From: Herbinix sp.
GTDB taxonomy: Bacteria; Bacillota; Clostridia; Lachnospirales; Lachnospiraceae
Reading direction: 5' to 3'
Assembly: GCA_029256105.1 (NCBI GenBank)
Contig: JAQSYO010000009.1
Coordinates: 62,001-126,000 of the forward strand
DNA length: 64,000 nucleotides
Below are positions 26,296-34,919 of the stretch, piece after piece (position 1 is the first letter of the stretch; each line of letters opens with the position of its first letter). The notes under the pieces were generated by a model. The model was not told the DNA's origin. It saw only the letters and a list, made by a program, of their open reading frames with translations, and searched no databases. The position numbers were made by a program, and so were the translations under genes.

Positions 26296-26430
26296 TTTAG
26301 CTATCCAATAATAATTTAGTTATCAAATAATAATTTATTTATTAAATAATAACTTAGTTATCAAATAATAATTTAGTTATCAGAATAATAATTTAGTTAT
26401 CAGAATAATAATTTTGTTATCAAATAATAG
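26296..26430 (+). repeat. Seven tandem 19-20-base repeats upstream of the C39-cysK promoter
   Basis: Units begin at 26296, 26315, 26334, 26353, 26372, 26392 and 26412. The consensus is TTTAGTTATCAAATAATAA; units 5 and 6 carry one extra base (CAGAATAATAA). TTATCAAATAA within each unit is an imperfect palindrome. The last unit abuts the -35 TTGACA at 26431, so the array occupies positions from about -36 to -170 of that promoter. Confidence 0.92.
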
Positions 26431-26460
26431 TTGACAAAGGCTATGAAATAATGTAATTAT
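26431..26460 (+). promoter_or_regulatory. Promoter of the C39-like/cysK operon
   Basis: TTGACA at 26431-26436 is followed after 17-18 bases by TAATTAT (26454-26460), with a TG (26452-26453) just before it. The start would be near 26466, on the edge of the palindrome called as operator B. Confidence 0.6.
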
Positions 26461-26468
26461 ATATATGA

Positions 26469-26500
26469 CTATTCATATAATACATATATGAATAGTATGA
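26469..26500 (+). promoter_or_regulatory. Candidate CymR/Rrf2 operator, copy B (palindrome)
   Basis: CTATTCATATA (26469-26479) and TATATGAATAG (26485-26495) are perfect 11-base inverted repeats with a 5-base gap. The right arm extends into ATATGAATAGTATGA (26486-26500), identical to copy A of the sulfate operon. The position overlaps the expected transcription start, typical for repression. Confidence 0.6.
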
Positions 26501-26619
26501 GTGACATGAAATATATAAATTTTGATCTGGGGTAATTATAATGGAGAATAGCAAATAACGTGAAGAATATTTTATAGGAAATAGATCTAGACAATACCCA
26601 AGGTAAGTGAGGTGGTTAT

Positions 26620-27237
26620 ATGAAAAATCCTTTAAATTATCAAACTACTGAATATGATTGTGGACCGACATCAATGTTGAATGCGGTTAATTTTCTATTC
26701 CACAGAAAAGAAATATCCCCTGATGTAGTAAAGAATATCATGCTTTATTGCTTGGACAGCTATAATAAGAAAGGGGAGGCTTATAAGAGTGGAACCACTG
26801 GGATGGCTATGATATTTCTTGCGAATTGGTTAAATCAGTTTGGCAAGGTTAAAAAGTGGCCGATCCAATGTGAGGCTTTGAATGGCAATTCAATTAACAT
26901 CAGCCAGAACAGTAAAATTGCGGAATGCCTTGGACAAGGCGGAGTGGTAGTTGCCCGTGTCATGCTTGGGTGCTGGCACTATGTGTTACTAACCGGTATT
27001 GATGATGAATATGTATATCTATTTGATCCTTACTATAGAGTGAAAAACTTCCCTGTGAAAGGTATTGATTTGATTAAGGATGCACCTACAAAGATGAATC
27101 GCAGGATTGAGCACCATATACTTAACAGTGAAGGCACAGGCTATTATGCGCTTGGAAAAGCTGAGGGTAGAGAGTGTATTCTGCTGTATAATAAGAAAAC
27201 AAGAATTACAATGGATAATATCGAGTATTTCATATAA
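26620..27237 (+). CDS. C39-like (papain-fold) family protein upstream of cysK
   Basis: The 205-aa protein has the peptidase C39-like layout, with the Cys in EYDCGPTSMLNAV (C14), the His in LGCWHYVLLTGI (H120) and an Asp in LFDPYY (D136), so a papain-like triad is complete. It has no signal peptide or membrane segment, unlike ABC-linked C39 peptidases. Its substrate is unknown. The location behind a candidate CymR operator and 154 bases before cysK suggests a part in sulfur or cysteine metabolism, for instance breakdown of a Cys-containing peptide, but this is only inferred from position. Confidence 0.75.
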   Translation: MKNPLNYQTTEYDCGPTSMLNAVNFLFHRKEISPDVVKNIMLYCLDSYNKKGEAYKSGTTGMAMIFLANWLNQFGKVKKWPIQCEALNGNSINISQNSKIAECLGQGGVVVARVMLGCWHYVLLTGIDDEYVYLFDPYYRVKNFPVKGIDLIKDAPTKMNRRIEHHILNSEGTGYYALGKAEGRECILLYNKKTRITMDNIEYFI

Positions 27238-27391
27238 AAGTATCGAAAGATATCATTTACTTGACTTTTCCTGATTACTAAACCTGGTAAATAAATGGAA
27301 TATTTATTATCAAAAAGCAAGAATACACATATAATATCACATAACATATAAAACATATATGAAATATATTTTGAAAGAGGAGGACATTATT

Positions 27392-28324
27392 ATGTCAAAA
27401 ATTTATAAAAGTTTAACAGATCTTGTTGGAAAGACGCCGCTTCTTGAACTTACGAAGTATGAGAAGAAATATCAACTGAACGCATCTATTGTTGCAAAAT
27501 TGGAGTATTTTAATCCGGCCGGTAGCGTGAAAGACAGAATTGCGAAAGCTATGATTGAAGATGCCGAAGCAAAGGGGATTTTAAAGCCAGATTCGGTAAT
27601 TATCGAGCCAACAAGTGGAAATACCGGTATCGGGTTGGCATCTGTTGCAGCAGCTCTGGGTTACCGAATTATTCTGACTATGCCTGAAACCTTTAGCATT
27701 GAACGAAGAAATCTATTGAAAGCATATGGTGCTGAGTTGGTACTTACGGAAGGAGCAAAAGGCATGAAGGGAGCAATTGCGAAAGCAGAAGAACTTGCAG
27801 CAGAAATCCCAAATTCCTTTATACCCGGACAATTTGTTAATCCGGCAAATCCTGCAATTCACAGAGCAACAACGGGACCTGAAATTTGGGAGGATACTGA
27901 TGGTAAGGTGGATATTCTTGTTTCAGGAATTGGTACGGGTGGAACCATAACTGGGGTAGGTGAATACTTAAAATCTAAAAACCCTAAGGTCAGGATTGTT
28001 GCAGTGGAACCTTTTGATTCCCCTATGCTGTCTGAAGGGAGAGCAGGTGCCCACAAGATACAGGGCATTGGCGCAGGCTTTGTCCCACTAGTACTTAACA
28101 CTGCTATTTATGATGAAATCATAAAAGTAAAAAATGAAGATGCGTTTCAGACCGGAAGAGAATTATCAAAATCGGAAGGCTTACTGGTAGGAATATCCTC
28201 CGGAGCAGTTACATGGGCGGCAACTGAATTAGCAAAACGACCTGAAAATGAAGGAAAAACAATTGTTGTAATTCTCCCTGACACAGGAGAACGTTATTTA
28301 TCTACACCACTTTTTTCAGAATAA
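27392..28324 (+). CDS. cysK: O-acetylserine sulfhydrylase (cysteine synthase) CysK
   Basis: CysK (310 aa) joins sulfide and O-acetylserine to form cysteine. The PLP lysine is K47 in NPAGSVKDR, the substrate loop is TSGNTG and the phosphate-binding loop is [17 protein letters not shown] lies 8 bases before the ATG at 27392; an in-frame ATG at 27359 lacks a site. CysK also serves as the O-acetylserine-sensing partner of CymR in Bacillus, so its linkage to the Rrf2 gene is notable. No serine acetyltransferase (cysE) is seen in the window. Confidence 0.97.
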   Translation: MSKIYKSLTDLVGKTPLLELTKYEKKYQLNASIVAKLEYFNPAGSVKDRIAKAMIEDAEAKGILKPDSVIIEPTSGNTGIGLASVAAALGYRIILTMPETFSIERRNLLKAYGAELVLTEGAKGMKGAIAKAEELAAEIPNSFIPGQFVNPANPAIHRATTGPEIWEDTDGKVDILVSGIGTGGTITGVGEYLKSKNPKVRIVAVEPFDSPMLSEGRAGAHKIQGIGAGFVPLVLNTAIYDEIIKVKNEDAFQTGRELSKSEGLLVGISSGAVTWAATELAKRPENEGKTIVVILPDTGERYLSTPLFSE

Positions 28325-28347
28325 TAATTCTATTAACAGAAAATGAT

Positions 28348-28395
28348 ATCCTCTTGGTATGATAGGAAGATCCTATTAATCCAAGAGGATTTTTG
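28348..28395 (+). terminator. Terminator after cysK
   Basis: ATCCTCTTGG (28348-28357) pairs with CCAAGAGGAT (28381-28390), with an inner ATAGGA/TCCTAT stem, and TTTTTG follows. Confidence 0.92.
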
Positions 28396-28471
28396 ATTGG
28401 ATAAAGTGGTATTTAAATACAGGATCGTTAGCATATAATAAATTAAGAATAGGTACCCTTAGGGGGTAAAT

Positions 28472-29080
28472 ATGCCGAACCAAAAGTTGGAGAATCAATT
28501 GAATTTAGCCTTGGATGTGTCAGAGGCAGATAGAGCAAAAACACTGAATTTGAATGTTGGATATTCACCGGATACCGATATGTGGGAGTTGATTGTAAGG
28601 TATAACGGTAATTTGGAACGGGTGCGAGAGGAGCTTGGTATTTCAGTAGTAGAATTGACGAACGAATATGCGATTATTACTATCCCACAATATTTAATCG
28701 ATCGTCTGTCCGATTATGATGAAATTGAGTTTGTCGAAAAGCCAAAGCGCCTTTTTTATGAAGTGAATGAAGGGCGAACAGCATCCTGTATCAATCCTTT
28801 GCAAACGGAGAATTATAACCTCTTTGGCCAGGGGGTATTGGTAGCTATCATTGATTCCGGTATTGATTACTCTCATCCGGATTTCCGCAATGAGGATGGG
28901 ACTACCAGAATTGCAGCACTGTGGGATCAAACGATACCTGGAAGTCCGCCGGAGGGGTATGACATCGGCACCTTATATACGAGTGAACAAATTAATGAAG
29001 CCTTAAAGATACCAATGCCCCAGCGAATGGAGACAGTTCCAAGTACTGACCTGTCTGGGCATGGGACTCATGTTGGGTAG
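28472..29080 (+). pseudogene. Truncated S8 (subtilisin-like) serine protease
   Basis: The 202-aa frame is the N-terminal part of a clostridial S8 protease of the Csp-like type, normally about 550-600 aa. A prodomain-like region (about 1-100) precedes the Asp motif AIIDSGIDYSHPDF (D128) and the His motif SGHGTHVG (H197). A TAG stop follows at once, so the catalytic Ser domain is missing and the product cannot be an active protease. GGGGG before the ATG gives normal initiation. The break occurs exactly at the start of the accessory region, so it may mark an insertion or deletion scar. No remainder of the gene is seen downstream. Confidence 0.85.
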
Positions 29081-29116
29081 CTGAAAAACAATAGGTTAGA
29101 TACTCGCTTAAAAATT

Positions 29117-29149
29117 AAGCCGCCCATAGCTTGGACGGTTTTATTTTTT
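29117..29149 (+). terminator. Terminator-like hairpin after the broken S8 gene
   Basis: AAGCCGCCCA (29117-29126) pairs with TGGACGGTTT (29132-29141) with one mismatch and one G-T pair, then TATTTTTTT. It could be the original terminator of the S8 gene, brought close by an internal deletion. Confidence 0.65.
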
Positions 29150-29375
29150 TCTGTAGAAAAATATAAAGTATTTGATGGAGGACAACAACTATATGTAGTA
29201 TATTAGCTACCATACGGAGGAAGTGATGTTAAAAATCTAACTTATTGGGGACAAATCATATTTTGTGAAATGCATAACGGCACACGTTTCTAATAAGGTG
29301 GGTCATTAGTCTACCTAAAAAAGCACATTATTATGAATGGGATGGAATATACAGAAAGAACTTGCTATGAAAAGA

Positions 29376-29408
29376 CATAATCCTTTTAAATGCTAAAAGG
29401 AGATTATG
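29376..29408 (+). promoter_or_regulatory. Hairpin covering the ribosome site of the 29411 gene
   Basis: CATAAT-CCTTTT (29376-29387) pairs with AAAAGG (29395-29400) and ATTATG (29403-29408), with AG bulged. The AAAAGGAG ribosome site at 29395-29402 lies inside the 3' arm, so translation could be blocked when the stem forms. Confidence 0.5.
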
Positions 29409-29410
29409 TT

Positions 29411-29962
29411 ATGAAAATATTTAAAGAAGACTCAAGCAAAGAAAGTAGCGAGTACGGTAAACTCGATTGTGTTAATATTCCTCGTCGGGTGGGGTTTGAT
29501 CGTATTGTGCTTTCACTGTCCGTGGAATCGATAGATTGGGGTGTATTAAACAAGAAGCTTCAAGATGAAAAGGCTTACCAGCATCGTTCGGTATCAGTGA
29601 ATAAAACATCAGATGCTGAGCAGGCACTGAGTATTTGTAATGGATCGGATCCATTACCATGGGTAAGTAGTGTTCGCGTGACCATTAATACAAATGTTTT
29701 ATCAATTCGCAAATGTAACATCCCAGGAAGAGAGGATATATGTCTCTTTGAAATACATATAAAACCTATAACCGGATATGAGTACTTAGGAAACATATCC
29801 AACAATACCTGCGAAGAAGAGAAGAACCTCGTAAAAGCTCCGTTAGTCCGGATTGGTGGCTCTCGCCACACCGGACAGGCGGCTCCGCCGCAACGTAATA
29901 TTCATAATAGCTGCGTTTTGAGGCTTAGAAAAATAAAAATAAACCAATTACAAACCAATTGA
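29411..29962 (+). CDS. Hypothetical protein of unknown function
   Basis: A 183-aa frame starts at the ATG at 29411, 8 bases after AAAAGGAG. I do not recognise the family. The first 140 residues look like a mixed alpha/beta soluble protein with strands such as FDRIVLSLSV, SSVRVTINTNVLSIRK and ICLFEIHIKPIT. The last 40 residues are translated from a GC-rich double hairpin (29846-29889) and then a basic Lys/Arg/Ile stretch, and look like an out-of-context extension, so the original C-terminus may have been replaced. There is no signal peptide or membrane helix. It is isolated between the broken S8 gene and the accessory gene cluster. Confidence 0.5.
   Translation: MKIFKEDSSKESSEYGKLDCVNIPRRVGFDRIVLSLSVESIDWGVLNKKLQDEKAYQHRSVSVNKTSDAEQALSICNGSDPLPWVSSVRVTINTNVLSIRKCNIPGREDICLFEIHIKPITGYEYLGNISNNTCEEEKNLVKAPLVRIGGSRHTGQAAPPQRNIHNSCVLRLRKIKINQLQTN
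29846..29889 (+). repeat. GC-rich double hairpin in AT-rich DNA
   Basis: GTCCGG (29846-29851) pairs with CCGGAC (29871-29876), enclosing GTGGC/GCCAC (29856-29860 with 29865-29869). Directly after it, GGCGG-CT-CCGCC (29878-29889) forms a second stem. The GC content contrasts sharply with the flanks, as seen with REP-like or mobile-element ends. Confidence 0.6.
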
Positions 29963-30432
29963 GTCAAGGAATGAAGATACGAACAAACATAAACTAATAG
30001 TAAGTTGAAGGTGACTGGTGATGTCGAAATACGTAGAAAATCTTCAATTATATTATGTTAAGGTGACTAACTAATAAATCAGTTAAATAAGCTTTTAAAT
30101 GAATTTAAGGTTAGTTGTCAGATCCAGAATTAATACACATATAGGCATGACATTGCCATTAAACTTTAATTAATAGGTTTACCTCATTGACGATTTTAGT
30201 CGTTAGTTTATTTCTTGTGCCAAATTATTCATATTTCCAATGTTCATTTTACAACTTATCCACAATTATGATCTTTTACATTTTACAACTGTCTAAATAG
30301 TATCAATAAAGATATGAGGCATAAGTTGACCGTAGTTAATCCGACTCGTGAAAGGAAAAAACTGGTGGCAATAAAAGACATTTTAATACCAACAAATATA
30401 CTTCAAACAATTTTCTTCCTATGAAAACTATC
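29963..30432 (+). other. 470 bases without a recognisable gene
   Basis: This AT-rich stretch lies between the hypothetical gene and the end of the minus-strand arm. I see short imperfect hairpins only (for example ACGA...TCGT near 30190-30203) and no good terminator, repeat or RNA gene. Confidence 0.4.
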
Positions 30433-31578
30433 TTACCAGAAATCTAACTCATATGTAGAAGCATCTATATTTACTTTATAAGGTTTCAATAATCTAAGTA
30501 AATAAGAAAATCTTATTATATCGCATTTATAAATAAATGCGTATAGATAATAATATATTGATTTTATTCTATTGTTTTTGATATTAATAAAACTCAATGT
30601 AAAGTACTTTAAAGCAATTCTGTTATTAATTATCTTAATACATTCTTTCTTATCTTTTGTTTTTAATGAAACTTTAACAATCTTCTTAAGGTTTTTCCAC
30701 ATATTATTCTTATTGATACCATTTAGATTTAACTTTTCAACCAACCTACTGTCGTCAATAATTCTCTGAACATCAATATTATTTCTATCCATGAATCGAT
30801 AAATATTATCTTGTCCTTCATTATATATAAAATGATAATCGTTTATCAAACATAAATTATAATTGTTGAAAATCCGATAAAGAAAATCAATATCTTCACT
30901 AGCGCGAAGACCTTCTTTAAATACTCCAATTGAGTCAATTATAGTTCTATTTAGTACTATTGTATTTATATGATAACAGTAAAAGCACTTTTTAATGGAA
31001 TACTCAAATAGCTTTTCATCAAAAAAAACCATATCACCTTTTATTTTAGGATTAAGAGTTTTAAATGCTTTTTCAAATTCGCTATTAAGTTCAGGCACTT
31101 TATCTACTTTTATAAGATTTCCCGAACAATTTTCTATCCACAATGCAGAACATATATCTACATTCTCGTTTTCCAGAGCATTTACACAAGTACTCAAATG
31201 ATGTTCAAACCACTCATCATCAGAATCTAAAAATGCTATGTACTTTCCATTAGAATTATATATTCCACAGTTTCTTGCACCTGCTGGTCCCTTTTTCTGA
31301 GTATTTAAGATATACTTTATTCTACAGTCTTTCTCTATATAGCTTTTTATTATTTTTTTTGTATTATCAGTACTTCTATCATCCACAACAATCAATTCCC
31401 AGTTTTGATAATTCTGATTAATTACTGAATCAATTGCTTTGTAAATGATATTTTCTCTATTAAAAGTGGGCATTATTATACTAACGCTAGGGCTTTGCTT
31501 CACTTTACATTCCTCCCAAATCATTCTATTATTCATCTGCTTAGTATTAAGAAAGTAATTTTGTATATAATCTGACAT
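30433..31578 (-). CDS. GT2-family glycosyltransferase
   Basis: The 381-aa protein has an N-terminal GT-A domain of family 2: VSIIMPTFNRENIIYKAIDSVINQNYQNWELIVVDDRSTDNT, PAGARNCGI and the metal motif LDSDDEW. The C-terminal 150 residues are basic and AT-rich in codon use and not assigned. It should transfer a sugar from a nucleotide donor onto an acceptor in the cytoplasm. It is the last gene of the minus arm. No clear ribosome site precedes the ATG at 31578; an ATG 14 codons later is an alternative. Its base composition is visibly lower in GC than the sulfur genes. Confidence 0.85.
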   Translation of the reverse strand: MSDYIQNYFLNTKQMNNRMIWEECKVKQSPSVSIIMPTFNRENIIYKAIDSVINQNYQNWELIVVDDRSTDNTKKIIKSYIEKDCRIKYILNTQKKGPAGARNCGIYNSNGKYIAFLDSDDEWFEHHLSTCVNALENENVDICSALWIENCSGNLIKVDKVPELNSEFEKAFKTLNPKIKGDMVFFDEKLFEYSIKKCFYCYHINTIVLNRTIIDSIGVFKEGLRASEDIDFLYRIFNNYNLCLINDYHFIYNEGQDNIYRFMDRNNIDVQRIIDDSRLVEKLNLNGINKNNMWKNLKKIVKVSLKTKDKKECIKIINNRIALKYFTLSFINIKNNRIKSIYYYLYAFIYKCDIIRFSYLLRLLKPYKVNIDASTYELDFW

Positions 31579-31865
31579 TTTGGATAAATAGCTTATCTAT
31601 ATTTTAATATTTAGTTTTCGAAGAACAACCTTTTTAAAAACTTTTAAATTTACGTTTGTTTGCTGTGCGATTATTTATATTAATATATTAATAGTACCTA
31701 AATTGAGAAAAATCAGGTGTATAAGTAGTTACTTTCATGCTACACAGTCTAGTTTTTAGTGTATTATCCCATAACTATTAACGGATTTTCAGATGGGTTC
31801 TATAATACGCTTACTTTTATGTTAGTTGAAAAAGTTCCAAATTCTAAAAAAATAAGTTATTCTCA

Positions 31866-33113
31866 TTATTGATCCAATATAGTTTTTATAACTACACTTT
31901 TGCTGATAATGTCTGTATTTAGGTTTTCCCAATCATTAAGTAATACTTGGTAATTGATTAATCCTTTTTCATTCATGTCTATGATTTTATTAATATTTTC
32001 TGATAAGTATTTTTTGGTATGTCTATAATTAGAACTATCTATTCTACCGAGCATATTTACTAATTCATTCATTTTAGATATCCTTTCTGCTCTATCTGTA
32101 TTGAAGTTCCTAATTAGATTTACAGTTGAACTTTTAATTGATGATGTTGTAATATCCTTGATTTTTCCCAAATACTTGTTCTTTAAAAATGTAGCATCCA
32201 TAAATTGAGCTTGCCTAAACCATATTTGCCTTAGATCTTCAAAGATACTATTGGGAGATGAAGTAAAGAAATGATATATAGGCTTGTGATGGTAATATAT
32301 TTTTCCTTCACTTTTAATCAGTAAGTAATGCAATAATGAATCCTCACCTATTCCCATTTCAGAGGGAATTGCTGGTATTCTTCTATGTATCTGAGAGATA
32401 AAGCAATTACCACACTCTGGGTAAAATAGACTATTTCTATTAACCTTTAAAACGTTATTATCAGTATGAATGTTCATAGAAATTTGAAATTTGTGAAAAA
32501 AACTATTAACAAGTTCTTCACTGATTTCTGGCTCTAAATTGAGAACTAATCTAAATAACTCTCTTCCAATATTATGATTGAGATTGAATATATTATAAAA
32601 ATCAGTATCTTGTTTACCTGAATATGATCCTCCGACAATACCACCGTTGAATCTAAGTTCTGGATCAATTTCAAATATAGTTTTGAGTTCACTTTCAATT
32701 GGTAAAATATTTGTTCCATTTATAGATATAAGTGTAGTATCATCATCTCTCCGATGATATCCGTCAGGTGCAAAGATTGAAGATATCAATGATAATTGAT
32801 TGTTCAAGTTACCAAATCCAAAATCAGTGCTAAAAATTATCTCAAGGCATCTCTTGTACTGATTAGAGAAATGTTCAAATAGCACAGCTTTTAAGTCCGA
32901 CTTTGTAATTATTCTTATATTCAATCTATTGGAAAATTGAGCGTTTAGTCTTTGTATATATGATTTATTCTCTTCGAAATAAGATCCATTGTCATACACT
33001 AAGATAGGAATTTCTAGATTATATTCCCTATAAGCAAAATCACTTTCTTTAAGAAATGTGCTTAAATTTGTAGTAAGTAATTTATGTGTAGGCATTATTA
33101 GACATGTTTTCAT
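31866..33113 (-). CDS. GT-A-like glycosyltransferase, resembling the DUF6271 type
   Basis: The 415-aa protein opens with CLIMPTHKLL and has LVYDNG, then a YHRRDDDTTL motif near residue 125 that looks like the metal-binding DxD of a GT-A fold, followed by a G-rich FNGGIVGGSYSGKQDTDF and HRRIPAIPSEMGIGEDSLLHYLL. From memory this pattern matches DUF6271 proteins found in natural-product loci; I could not verify it. The ATG at 33113 follows GGGGG by about 9 bases; the TTG at 33122 is less likely. It probably adds a sugar to the product of this cluster, but no substrate can be named. Confidence 0.6.
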   Translation of the reverse strand: MKTCLIMPTHKLLTTNLSTFLKESDFAYREYNLEIPILVYDNGSYFEENKSYIQRLNAQFSNRLNIRIITKSDLKAVLFEHFSNQYKRCLEIIFSTDFGFGNLNNQLSLISSIFAPDGYHRRDDDTTLISINGTNILPIESELKTIFEIDPELRFNGGIVGGSYSGKQDTDFYNIFNLNHNIGRELFRLVLNLEPEISEELVNSFFHKFQISMNIHTDNNVLKVNRNSLFYPECGNCFISQIHRRIPAIPSEMGIGEDSLLHYLLIKSEGKIYYHHKPIYHFFTSSPNSIFEDLRQIWFRQAQFMDATFLKNKYLGKIKDITTSSIKSSTVNLIRNFNTDRAERISKMNELVNMLGRIDSSNYRHTKKYLSENINKIIDMNEKGLINYQVLLNDWENLNTDIISKSVVIKTILDQ

Positions 33114-33441
33114 AAAAGGCAACCCCCTACTTCTGTAATAAGAATTTATTCCAAACTTATCTTCAATTTATATAGCATCTTATTAGTTTTAATTGACCGA
33201 TTCTTTTTTTAGGTGATTTAGCAATAAGGTATTTCTACTATCGTTTTTTCAACATCTTGATATTATGCTAAATTTTTGTATTTGCAATAATGTTTGTCTT
33301 CGCTATTCTAAGTACTTTTTCAATATTACCGACTTTGGTTTCAGCACCGTTTCAAGCATTTCCTTTGCTTTCCTTTGGTTTAGCATCAAGGGATTTTATA
33401 TTACTGAGTATTGTGTTAATTGACAATGGAAAATATATTTT
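33114..33441 (-). other. 328 bases between MATE and DUF6271-like genes
   Basis: No intact gene is present. On the minus strand, short coding-like pieces (for example GAETKVGNIEKVLRIAK near 33350-33300) are interrupted by stops, which suggests a decayed fragment of unknown origin. The last 60 bases hold the GGGGG ribosome site of the next gene. Confidence 0.35.
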
Positions 33442-34809
33442 TTAGACAATTTTCGAATTATTTGAAGAATCTGTTTTTACAAAATACAACACATTTATAA
33501 TCACTCTTAAAATTTCATCTATAAAAATTATTAGATATATAGCCGTAATATTTATAGTAAAATTATAAACTAATAAATTACACATGAAAATAATTAGTCC
33601 TGTTCCAAATAACTGAGTAAACATCATCCATTTAGTATTTCCAATACCTCTTATACCACTACCAACAATACTGTTTATTGATTTTGGAAAAAGAATTATT
33701 GAAGTAATTATTAAATATATTGATGTACCACTAATAAAACTAAAATCTTTAACAAATATACTTATAATATCCTTTGAAAACAATAGAAATATAACAAAAA
33801 ATATAGAAATTAATATTACATTATACCTTATACAAGTAACAACAATTGCTTTTGCTTCTTTTTTATTATTTGCTCCAATTTTTTGACCAACAAGTGTTAA
33901 CGTTGATATTGCAATACCGTTATAAAACATAAATACTAATGACTCAATGTTACATGTTAGAGTGAATATTCCAACAGCATTAACATCAATATCATTTAAT
34001 GTTTTTATTAGAATAATATTCCCAATATTCCAAATAACGTTCTCAAAACCAGTCGGAAGACCAATTTTTATAACATGTTTATATTTACTCCAATAAGGAT
34101 TCTTGAAATTAAATATATTTATATTGAAGCATTTGAAATGTATTACATAAACAGTCATAAATATTATTGCCAGGACATTTGATATCAATGCAGAAATAGC
34201 AGCGCCAGTAATTCCATATGACGGAAAACCAAGATTGCCCAAAATAAGTATCCAATCAAGTAGTATTTGTATGGCTACTTTTAATATTCCTGAATACATA
34301 ATTGGTTTTGTTATGCCAAGTCCCTGAAGTGTTGACTGTAAAGAAACTTCATAGCCTAAAAAAATAAAACTAAACGCTAAAATACGCATATACTCAATGC
34401 AATAATTAATAATTAATTGATTAACACCGATGATTAAGAATATATACTCAGAAAAAAAATACCATAGTAAAAATAACCCCATACACATAATTGTGTTAAA
34501 AAAGACAGAAGATTCAAAATATTGACTTATTTCAGTAAACTTATTATAACCAATATTTCGCGAAACAACTATTGTTAGTCCTGTGGAAATAGAAAATATT
34601 ACTGCCAAAGTAAAAAAATATGGTACCATAGCATTCCCAATTGAAGATAAGTACTCAGTTTTAATACTTCCTAAAAATGCTTTACTAATTAAGGCTTGTA
34701 ACTGCATTACAATTCCTTGAATAATTGTTGGTGTTGCAATGAACAATACTTGTTTAAAATAACTTCTTTTTTTAATTAAGTTCATATTAAGTGAATTATT
34801 TATTGACAT
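33442..34809 (-). CDS. MATE-family multidrug/product exporter
   Basis: The 455-aa protein has about 12 membrane segments and the internal two-fold repeat of MATE transporters (NorM/DinF type), for example PTIIQGIVMQLQALISKAFLGS, GLTIVVSRNIGYNK and ATLTLVGQKIGANNKKEA. MATE proteins expel cationic organic compounds with a sodium or proton gradient. Its place beside a phosphotransferase and glycosyltransferases suggests export of the cluster product or a precursor. AAAGGG precedes the ATG. The last 25 residues are polar. Confidence 0.9.
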   Translation of the reverse strand: MSINNSLNMNLIKKRSYFKQVLFIATPTIIQGIVMQLQALISKAFLGSIKTEYLSSIGNAMVPYFFTLAVIFSISTGLTIVVSRNIGYNKFTEISQYFESSVFFNTIMCMGLFLLWYFFSEYIFLIIGVNQLIINYCIEYMRILAFSFIFLGYEVSLQSTLQGLGITKPIMYSGILKVAIQILLDWILILGNLGFPSYGITGAAISALISNVLAIIFMTVYVIHFKCFNINIFNFKNPYWSKYKHVIKIGLPTGFENVIWNIGNIILIKTLNDIDVNAVGIFTLTCNIESLVFMFYNGIAISTLTLVGQKIGANNKKEAKAIVVTCIRYNVILISIFFVIFLLFSKDIISIFVKDFSFISGTSIYLIITSIILFPKSINSIVGSGIRGIGNTKWMMFTQLFGTGLIIFMCNLLVYNFTINITAIYLIIFIDEILRVIINVLYFVKTDSSNNSKIV

Positions 34810-34919
34810 AGATAAGCCCTTTCGAATGGGTATTTAAGTCTGTCAAGGAAGGAAAACTTTTTCATAAATGCCCCCAATAAATAAAAAAATAAAAAATAAT
34901 TTCTGTAAATTTTTATTTC

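Noticed and set aside
26296..26430. Second repeat array considered as CRISPR or replication-origin iterons
   Set aside because: There are no spacers, no replication gene nearby, and the array abuts a promoter -35 box.
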